From the NCBI RefSeq assembly GCF_000956465.1, contig NZ_JYJA01000033.1, forward strand, positions 1 through 64,000: a DNA stretch of 64,000 nucleotides, read 5' to 3'. The position numbers and the translations under genes are program-made. This document shows positions 51,260-57,903 of this stretch, in pieces (the first letter of the stretch is position 1; every line of letters begins with the position of its first letter). The notes under the pieces were generated by a model, which was not told where the DNA came from, ran no database searches, and saw nothing but the letters and a program-made list of their open reading frames with translations. This DNA comes from Microbacterium trichothecenolyticum. GTDB lineage: Bacteria > Actinomycetota > Actinomycetes > Actinomycetales > Microbacteriaceae.

Positions 51260-51319
51260 CGAACGAGCACGCGGGAGGGCGCGCGCGGCCCCCCACGCTT
51301 CCGGCGGGGACGGATGCCG

Positions 51320-52168
51320 CTACCCCAGGCCGTAGACACGCTCGGCGTTCTCGGCGAGCACCGCCTTCCGGTGGCGCTCGCCGACGCGGTCCTCCAGCCA
51401 CGACGACACCGTGTCGAGCCAGCGCCCGTACGGCCCCGATACCGGCCAGTCGCTGCCGAACAGCAGGCGGTCGGGACCGAAGGCGTCGAGCGCCACGTCG
51501 AGGAACGGCCGCATCTGAGCATCGGTCCACTCGCCGGGCGACTCCGCGGGCAGGCCCGAGAGCTTGCACACCACGTTCGGTCGCCGGGCGAGGTCGCGCA
51601 GCGACTCCGCCCAGGGCGTGCCGTCGGCGGGGTCGGCGTCGTCCGGTGACCCCACCTCGGGCTTGCCCAGGTGGTCCAGCACGATGGCGAGGTCGGGCAG
51701 CGCGTCCGCGAGCGCGACGACGTCCGGCAGCTGCTCCCACCGCACGCAGGCGTCGAACGAGAGCCCGGCGACAGCCACCGCCTCCGCCGCGCGCAGGAAG
51801 CCCGGGCGCAGGCAGAAGCCCTCGGGCTCGGACTGCAGCAGCCGGCGCACCCCGACGACGAGCGGCCGCTCCGCATAGGCCGCGAGGTGCTCCTCGGTCG
51901 CGGCGGGGTCCTCGAGCGGCGCGCGTGCGACGATGCCCCGCACCGGGACGTGAGAGGTGAGCGACGCGACCCAGTCGACCTCGGCGACCGCCTGCCCGGG
52001 CTCGCACTCCGCCTGCACGAACACGAAGCCGCAGTCGGCGTCGGGGGCGTCCTGCAGGGCGACATCGAGCTCGTCAGGCCCGAAAGATCGGAGCAGAGGT
52101 CCTTCGAGCCACTCGTACGTCAGGACCTCGGGGTCCCAGAGATGGAGGTGTCCGTCCACGACTCGCAT
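51320..52168 (-). CDS. L-fuconolactonase (amidohydrolase family)
   Basis: A 282-residue TIM-barrel amidohydrolase of the COG3618 lactonase group. Metal-site motif VDGHLHLWDP at the N terminus, the second-site histidine in IVLDHLGKPE and the aspartate in LLFGSDWPVSGPYG are visible. It would open L-fucono-lactone to L-fuconate. ATG at 52168 is preferred because a CATGAT box ends six bases upstream. A longer frame would cover the GntR operator. Divergent from the regulator gene. Confidence 0.9.
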   Translation of the reverse strand: MRVVDGHLHLWDPEVLTYEWLEGPLLRSFGPDELDVALQDAPDADCGFVFVQAECEPGQAVAEVDWVASLTSHVPVRGIVARAPLEDPAATEEHLAAYAERPLVVGVRRLLQSEPEGFCLRPGFLRAAEAVAVAGLSFDACVRWEQLPDVVALADALPDLAIVLDHLGKPEVGSPDDADPADGTPWAESLRDLARRPNVVCKLSGLPAESPGEWTDAQMRPFLDVALDAFGPDRLLFGSDWPVSGPYGRWLDTVSSWLEDRVGERHRKAVLAENAERVYGLG

Positions 52169-52174
52169 GTCACC

Positions 52175-52180
52175 ATCATG
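52175..52180 (-). promoter_or_regulatory. Putative -10 box of the lactonase gene
   Basis: CATGAT (minus strand) followed by six bases and the ATG at 52168, a leaderless arrangement. Confidence 0.4.
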
Positions 52181-52218
52181 CCGCCGCCGCGCGGTGGTCA
52201 CAGCATCCGTGTTCCCTG

Positions 52219-52236
52219 ACATCCGATGTCTATGAT
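52219..52236 (+). promoter_or_regulatory. GntR operator and leaderless promoter of the regulator
   Basis: ACATCCGATGT (52219-52229), then TATGAT (52231-52236), then six bases and the GTG at 52243. The regulator would block its own promoter and, from the same site, affect the divergent lactonase. Confidence 0.7.
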
Positions 52237-52242
52237 GGGCGC

Positions 52243-52923
52243 GTGGCCGTCACCGACGAAGCGATCGAGAAGATCAAGGACATGATCGTGCGCGGCGAGC
52301 TGGCGCCGGGGTCGCGCCTGCCTCCCGAGAAGGACCTCGCCGAGCGCCTGGGCCTGTCACGCAACTCGATGCGCGAGGCCGTCAAGGCGCTCGAGGTCAT
52401 CCGCGTGCTCGACGTGCGCCGCGGCGACGGCACCTACGTCACGAGCCTCGAGCCGAAGCTGCTGCTCGAGGCGATCTCGTTCGTCGTCGACCTCCACGAC
52501 GACGACTCCCTGCTCGAGATCTTCGCCGTGCGCCGCGTGCTCGAGTCCCACGCGACGGGCCTGGCGGCCCAGCGCGCCGCCGACGACGACGTGGCGGATC
52601 TGGATGCCGAGATCAGCGCCGTCGCCCCCGACACCGACATCGAATCCCTGGTCGAGCACGACGTGCGCTTTCACAGCGCGATTGCGCGGCTCGCCGGCAA
52701 CGACTACCTGGCGAGCCTGCTCGAGAGCCTCACCAGCCAGACGGTGCGGGCCCGCGTGTGGCGCGGGCTCACGCAGGCGGGCGCCGTCGAACGCACGCTC
52801 GCCGAGCATCGCGCGATCCTCGACGCTATCGCCGACCACGACATGGAGCTCGCCACCTCGATCGCCCAGGTGCACATCTCGGGCATCGAGCGCTGGCTGC
52901 GCCAGGCGCGCGAGACGGTCTGA
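52243..52923 (+). CDS. FadR-type GntR regulator of L-fucose genes
   Basis: A 226-residue regulator. Winged helix in LPPEKDLAERLGLSRNSMREAVKALEVIRVLDVRRGDGTYV, then an FCD domain whose metal-site residues appear in EHDVRFHSAI, LAEHRAILDAI and QVHISGIERW. FadR-group GntR proteins often sense sugar acids, so a fuconate-type ligand is likely. The shared operator before its own promoter and between the two fucose operons supports local control. It ends in a hairpin shared with the GH27 gene. Confidence 0.9.
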   Translation: MAVTDEAIEKIKDMIVRGELAPGSRLPPEKDLAERLGLSRNSMREAVKALEVIRVLDVRRGDGTYVTSLEPKLLLEAISFVVDLHDDDSLLEIFAVRRVLESHATGLAAQRAADDDVADLDAEISAVAPDTDIESLVEHDVRFHSAIARLAGNDYLASLLESLTSQTVRARVWRGLTQAGAVERTLAEHRAILDAIADHDMELATSIAQVHISGIERWLRQARETV

Positions 52924-52960
52924 GCCCGGGCGGCGAGGCGGCACGCCCCGCCACCCGGGC
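52924..52960. terminator. Bidirectional hairpin after GntR and GH27 genes
   Basis: GCCCGGG (52924-52930) pairs with CCCGGGC (52954-52960), with an inner GGCGG/CCGCC stem. It starts at the last base of the GntR stop region and is just before the GH27 stop read from the other side. Confidence 0.6.
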
Positions 52961-52968
52961 CGCTCGCA

Positions 52969-55437
52969 TCAGCCGGTGACGTACGACAGCGCGTCGACGC
53001 GCATGACGTCGCCCGACGCCTTCACCAGGCGCAGCGTGTGCCGGCCCTTCTTGAGACCGTCCTTCGCGAACAGCTTCTGCTGCGTGAGGCGGGCGTCGCC
53101 CCGCAGATCGACCGTATCGACGAGCTTGCCGTCGAGGTACACCTCGACCTCTCCCTGATCCGGCGCGATCGGCCCCTTCACCGAGACGGACGTGCCTGAG
53201 AAGGTCATCGACACCGCTGCGCCGTCATCCCGTGTCCAGTGCACGTCGTCGCGGAGGTCGCCGCGGAAGCGGAACTCCAGCGCCGTGTCACCGTCGGGCA
53301 GGGCCGAGAGGAACGTGGAGCCGAAGACGACAGCATCCCCGTCGACCGTGTAGTCGGCGCCGCTCTTCAGCGCCGTGCCGTCGCGGTGGATCCCGGTCAG
53401 TTCGCCCGCGTCGCGCAGCAGGTGCACCGTCGCGGCCTCGGGGGCCGCCCGGTCGAACGCCACGTGATCCACGTCGATCAGGCTCTCCTGCACGACGTCG
53501 AGCCGGTCGAGCAGCATGAACTGGCCCGACTTCTTCACGACCCGGATCGTGTGGCTGCCGTTCGGCAGGTCGCGCTTGCTGAACACGGCCTGCTGCACGC
53601 CGCGCCCCTGGGACGGGTCGAGGTAGGTGCTCACGGTGCCGGCGAGCACGCCGTCGATGTACACCTCGGCGTCTCCCTGCGACTCGTGGGTCTCGGTGAC
53701 CCAGTCGATGCCGGTGCCGACGAAGGAGTACTGGAACGCGCTGCCGTCGGCCTCGGCGTAGTGGACATCGTCCTGATGGTCCCCGAGCCCGCGCCCGCCG
53801 CTGTGGCTCCAGTTGCCGCTGTAGGCGATCGACGGATCGGTGTCGTTGACCGCGATCACCCGCGACGAGCCCGCCTGCGGAGCCGAACCGCCCTGCGACG
53901 AGTCGAACACCGAGACGGTCAGCGACTGCGACGCCGCGACGGCCTCTTCGCCGCCGTTGCGCGACCAGGCGCCCTCATACGTGAGCTGCGCGTCGTCGTC
54001 GTTCAGCTCCACCGTCGTGCCCTTGGCCGGGGTGAAGGTGAAAAGCCTCGCGCCGTGGATCGGCACGTCCGAGGCGACGAACGAACCCTCCGCGGTGCCG
54101 ATGTTCTTCCGTGCCCAGAGGTCTCGCACCTTCGCCGAGCCGGTCAGCCCGATGTCGGGGAGCGACACCGTCAGGTCGGCATCCGTTCTGCCCAGGTTGA
54201 ACACCGCGACGGTCACCGAGCCGTCGGGGTTCGCCGCGTACCACGTCTGCTGCGGAGAGGCGGTCGAGACCGGGTGCGCGGGGCGGCCCGCCTGGTTCAC
54301 CGCGATCACCTCGGGGTTCGTGAGCAGCTCGATCCCGTAGTCGTCGAGCTGGGTCATGTCGTTGCCGACGTACATCGGCGCCGCCGCCACCGCCCACAGC
54401 GTGGCGGCCGTGCGCCGCTCGTCGCGGGTGAGTCCGTCCATCTTGCCGTTGCCCACGTTGAGCGAGTCGAAGTCGTTCCACCCGCGGTCGGGGCCGGCGT
54501 AGCGCCACCAGTCGGCCGCACGAGGGAACAGGCGCGCGATGTTGTCCCACGTCGTGAGCGCCGTCTTCTCGCAGTAGCACTCGACATCCCATTCGACGCG
54601 CCAGCCCTGCGCGTACTGGGCCCAGTAGTCGGCGTAGCGGATGTCGAGCGCCCAAGACAGCTCGAACCAGATGCCGTTGCGCTCGAGCGCCTGCGACCAG
54701 GCCGCGACGTCGTCGCGGGCGTCGAGCGACAGGTCGCCGATGCCCGACCCGGGCGTGACGCTGTCGAACTTGAGGAAGTCGATGCCCCACTCGCCGAACA
54801 TGTCGGCGATGGAGTCGACGTACTTCTGCGCGCAGGGATTCGAGAAGTCGATCCGGTACCCGATGCCCCAGTAGTCGGCCTGCTGGATGGGCTGCTTCAC
54901 GATGTCGCCGGTCGAGCAGTCTGGAGCGCCGTAGATGGGCAGGTCGGCCTCGTACACCTGCGGCGAGATGCCGGGGATCGCATAGAGCCCGACCTTCTGG
55001 CCGTTGCCGTGGATGTGGTCGATCACGGCCTGCAGGCCGTTCGGGTAGAGCTTCGCACTCGGTGTGGGCCGGCCGTACTCGTCGACGCCGTCGTTCCAGG
55101 CGGCGTCGATGTTGATGTACTCGTAGCCGGCGGACTGCAGCTTCTCGTGCATGGCGTCGGACTGGGCGATGATCTGGTCGGCGGTGATCCAGGTCGATCC
55201 GTTGCCCGCGTAGACCTGCATGCTGTAGCTGCTCCACCCCATGTAGGGGCGCGCGCCGAGGTCGTCGTCGGGGGCCGTCGCGGCGGGGGTGACGGCCGGA
55301 CGGGGATCGGATGCCTCGGCCCGGGGCGCAGCGGCGGCCGCGGCCGCCCCGATTCCGAGGGTCGACGCGCCGACGGCGGCGACAGCCAGCGCCGCGAGCC
55401 ACCGTCGCCCGTGGGCGTGGCGGTTTCTGGTGTTCAT
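52969..55437 (-). CDS. Secreted GH27-family glycosidase with CBM_X2-like module
   Basis: An 822-residue exported enzyme. The signal peptide WLAALAVAAVGASTLGIGAAAAAAA is followed by a GH27 domain: GWSSYSMQVYAGNGSTWITADQI and INIDAAWNDGVDEYGR. The nucleophile is in FLKFDSVTPGSG (most GH27 enzymes have YLKYDNC), then WNDFDSLNVGNG and TLWAVAAAPMYVGND. A beta-sandwich follows (to about 500), then two related modules of YSFVGTGIDWVTETHE and SMTFSGTSVSVKGP type. Between these lies a CBM_X2-like segment (VAFDRAAPEAATVHLL, TALKSGADYTVDGD). Likely alpha-galactosidase or beta-L-arabinopyranosidase; the altered nucleophile loop leaves the sugar open. GAGAGGAA precedes the ATG. Confidence 0.88.
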   Translation of the reverse strand: MNTRNRHAHGRRWLAALAVAAVGASTLGIGAAAAAAAPRAEASDPRPAVTPAATAPDDDLGARPYMGWSSYSMQVYAGNGSTWITADQIIAQSDAMHEKLQSAGYEYINIDAAWNDGVDEYGRPTPSAKLYPNGLQAVIDHIHGNGQKVGLYAIPGISPQVYEADLPIYGAPDCSTGDIVKQPIQQADYWGIGYRIDFSNPCAQKYVDSIADMFGEWGIDFLKFDSVTPGSGIGDLSLDARDDVAAWSQALERNGIWFELSWALDIRYADYWAQYAQGWRVEWDVECYCEKTALTTWDNIARLFPRAADWWRYAGPDRGWNDFDSLNVGNGKMDGLTRDERRTAATLWAVAAAPMYVGNDMTQLDDYGIELLTNPEVIAVNQAGRPAHPVSTASPQQTWYAANPDGSVTVAVFNLGRTDADLTVSLPDIGLTGSAKVRDLWARKNIGTAEGSFVASDVPIHGARLFTFTPAKGTTVELNDDDAQLTYEGAWSRNGGEEAVAASQSLTVSVFDSSQGGSAPQAGSSRVIAVNDTDPSIAYSGNWSHSGGRGLGDHQDDVHYAEADGSAFQYSFVGTGIDWVTETHESQGDAEVYIDGVLAGTVSTYLDPSQGRGVQQAVFSKRDLPNGSHTIRVVKKSGQFMLLDRLDVVQESLIDVDHVAFDRAAPEAATVHLLRDAGELTGIHRDGTALKSGADYTVDGDAVVFGSTFLSALPDGDTALEFRFRGDLRDDVHWTRDDGAAVSMTFSGTSVSVKGPIAPDQGEVEVYLDGKLVDTVDLRGDARLTQQKLFAKDGLKKGRHTLRLVKASGDVMRVDALSYVTG

Positions 55438-55542
55438 GGTTTCCTCTCTGCGGTGGGTTCGACGGTGAACCCGCGCCCGTGCCCTGGCCCCAGTGGCCTC
55501 TCACGCGCGGTTCCCAGAAGATGCGGATGCCCGATCAGCGGC

Positions 55543-57768
55543 TCATGCGAGCCTCTCGACGTCGAAAAGGAGCGCCTGCTGCGGGTTGAGGGTCGGCAGC
55601 GGCACGCCGGCCACGGCGAGGACTGCGCCGGGAAGCTCGATGCCGCCGTCGACGGCGAGACGCATCCAGTCCGGGTCCGAGACCTCGTGCCGGCTGGTCG
55701 CGCCGAGCTCCGCCCGCACCCGCAGGCGGTAGTGCGCGCGGGGGTCGAGCCCGGGGAAGCGCACGCGGCCGCTCTGCCCGTCGGGAGAGGTCGCGAGGCG
55801 GGTCCAGGTGAACAGCGCGCGCTCCCCGCCCGGCGCGACGATGCCGGTGAGCATCGCCGCGTCGTCGGCGAGGTCGGCGTTGACGACGTCGCCGGTGTGG
55901 ATCAGCTCGCGCAGCTCGCGGTACAGCGCGGCCCACGCGGTGATGGTGCGCAGGTCGTCGGGGCTCGAGACGGTGAGGTCGGTCTCGATGCCGGCGTGGG
56001 CGGTGAGGGCGACGGCGAGCCGGAACGACAGGTCGGTCTCTCGCGACGTGGTGTGCGAACGGTGGGCGCCCAGGTGCGAGCCGATGAGCTCGGGCGGCAC
56101 GAGCAGGCGCGTCCAGCGTTCGATGCGCGCGCGCTCGACGGGGTCGTTGCAGTCCGAGGCCCACACGCGGTCGGTGCGCTCCAGTATGCCGAGGTCGACA
56201 CGGCCGCCTCCTCCGGAGCACGTCTCGATCTCCAGTCGCGGATGGCGCGCGCGCAGTTCGTCGAGGAGGCGGTACAGCGCGAGCGTCTGATCGTGCACGA
56301 GGGGCCGGTCGCCGCCGTCGCGGAGCGCGACCGGCTCGACGAGGTCGCGGTTGTGATCCCATTTGAGGTAGTCGATGTCGTACTCGGCGACGAGAGCGCT
56401 GATGCGCTCGAGGACCAGGGCGTACGCGTCCGGATTGGCGATGTCGAGCACGTGCTGGTTGCGGGCGGTGGCTCCGGCGCCCTGGCCGGGCGCCAGCACC
56501 CAGTCGGGGTGGTCGCGGGCGAGGTCGGAGTCGGGGCTGATCATCTCGGGCTCGAACCAGAGGCCGAACTGCATGCCGCGGTCGCGCACGGCGGCGACGA
56601 ACGGCCCCAGTCCATCGGGCCAGACACGCTCGTCGACGAGCCAGTCGCCGAGTCCCGCGCTGGCGTCCCGGCGCCCGCGGAACCACCCGTCGTCGAGCAC
56701 GATGCGTTCGACGCCGACCTCGGCGGCGCGGTCGGCGATCTCGACGAGACGCTCGAGGTCGTGATCGAAGTACACGGCCTCCCACGTGTTGAGCACGAGC
56801 GGGCGCGGCGCCCTGGGGTGACCGCGGCGGGCGCGGAGCCGCCGGTGGAAGCGGGCGGAGAGCCCGTCGAGGCCGCGGTCCGACCACGTGAACAGGACGG
56901 TCGGAGCGTCGTAGCGCTCACCGGGCTGCAGCACCACCTCCCCGGAGCGCAGCAGCTCGCCCGCGCCGATGACGCGCGACTGCGCCCCGGCGCCCTCGGG
57001 CAGTCGCTCGGCGAGGTATTCGCCGTCTCCGCTCCACGCCAGATGCACGCCCCACAGCTCGCCGTGCGCGAAGCCGAAGGCCGGCGTGCCCGCGACGAGG
57101 AGGAAGGGCGCGTCGTGCCCGGGCTTCCCGCGCCGTGCGCGGCGCGCGTGCGTGCCGAACGAGAAGGGCAGCCGCTGCGGCGCGCGCTCGCGGCACCACT
57201 TGCCGGTGAAGTCGAGCAGCTCGGCCGCGCGGTCCGGCAGGGGCACCAGCGCCCGCAGCCCGTCGACGAGGTAGGCCGATGCCGCGTCGGACGGGTTCTC
57301 GACCGAGAGGTCGACCGACAGCACGCCCGCGGCGTCCAAGCGGTACGTGAGGCGCGCCCGGGTGCCGGCTACGTCGTCGTCGAATCGGAGGCGGATGCTG
57401 CCGCCGCCGTCGTGCGCGGACTCGACGTCCGCTTTCACGAGCCGGGGGCGAGGGGTCGTGGCGGTACCGCCGCGGTGGCCCGCCTGTGCGGGCGTGCCGG
57501 CCCACCCGTCCTGCTCCGTCGGCCATACCGAGAAGACGCGCGGGACGTCGGGCGAGTTGTTGAGCACCGCGGGGACGGATGTCGCCCGCAGCGCCTTCGT
57601 CGCCCTCTCGTCCACGTCGCCGAGGTCGGCACCCCAGTGCAGCACGCGCGGCATCCCGCCTGCGAGATCCACGACCAGCGAGATCCCCGCCGCCCGCAGC
57701 ACGTGCACGGCGGCCGGCGCGACTTCCGCGGCCGGCAACGTCTGGACGGCGCCCTCACCGTTGAGCAT
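55543..57768 (-). CDS. Alpha-galactosidase (glycoside hydrolase family 36)
   Basis: A 741-residue intracellular enzyme, no signal peptide. The N-terminal beta-supersandwich is followed by the GH36 barrel. It has PLVLNTWEAVYFDHD and VLDDGWFRGRRD, the nucleophile aspartate in YLKWDHNRD, CSGGGGRVDLG, and the acid/base aspartate in WASDCNDPVER. It removes alpha-galactosyl residues from imported oligosaccharides. GGAGGAG lies five bases before the ATG. It precedes the GH27 gene on the same strand by 105 bases and is divergent from the GH95 gene with a shared operator. Confidence 0.94.
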   Translation of the reverse strand: MLNGEGAVQTLPAAEVAPAAVHVLRAAGISLVVDLAGGMPRVLHWGADLGDVDERATKALRATSVPAVLNNSPDVPRVFSVWPTEQDGWAGTPAQAGHRGGTATTPRPRLVKADVESAHDGGGSIRLRFDDDVAGTRARLTYRLDAAGVLSVDLSVENPSDAASAYLVDGLRALVPLPDRAAELLDFTGKWCRERAPQRLPFSFGTHARRARRGKPGHDAPFLLVAGTPAFGFAHGELWGVHLAWSGDGEYLAERLPEGAGAQSRVIGAGELLRSGEVVLQPGERYDAPTVLFTWSDRGLDGLSARFHRRLRARRGHPRAPRPLVLNTWEAVYFDHDLERLVEIADRAAEVGVERIVLDDGWFRGRRDASAGLGDWLVDERVWPDGLGPFVAAVRDRGMQFGLWFEPEMISPDSDLARDHPDWVLAPGQGAGATARNQHVLDIANPDAYALVLERISALVAEYDIDYLKWDHNRDLVEPVALRDGGDRPLVHDQTLALYRLLDELRARHPRLEIETCSGGGGRVDLGILERTDRVWASDCNDPVERARIERWTRLLVPPELIGSHLGAHRSHTTSRETDLSFRLAVALTAHAGIETDLTVSSPDDLRTITAWAALYRELRELIHTGDVVNADLADDAAMLTGIVAPGGERALFTWTRLATSPDGQSGRVRFPGLDPRAHYRLRVRAELGATSRHEVSDPDWMRLAVDGGIELPGAVLAVAGVPLPTLNPQQALLFDVERLA

Positions 57769-57790
57769 TCGAACTCCTCCGTCGAGTTTC

Positions 57791-57820
57791 TTGACATCGG
57801 TAATTAATCACGTTTACGCT
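57791..57820 (+). promoter_or_regulatory. Divergent promoter with GTAATTAATCAC operator
   Basis: TTGACA (57791-57796), 18 bp, TACGCT (57815-57820) form a near-consensus promoter for the GH95 operon. GTAATTAATCAC (57800-57811), symmetric except for one pair, fills the spacer. It is the most AT-rich spot in the surrounding region and lies about 30 bases from the GH36 start, so one repressor could control both directions. The ROK protein at 61321 is the candidate. Confidence 0.65.
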
Positions 57821-57903
57821 GGCGTCGCAAGCAAAGATCCGAGGTCTGCGGGCGAAGACGCCCCGGACTCTCGCGATCTCGGACACCGACCCCGAGGACC
57901 GAG

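Noticed and set aside
53239..57807. A continuous plus-strand open frame of more than 1500 codons across the GH27 and GH36 genes
   Set aside because: It is an antisense shadow: the opposite strand carries two clear glycosidases with catalytic motifs, and GC-rich third positions suppress stops in this frame. Its product is Arg/Asp/Val-rich low-complexity sequence.
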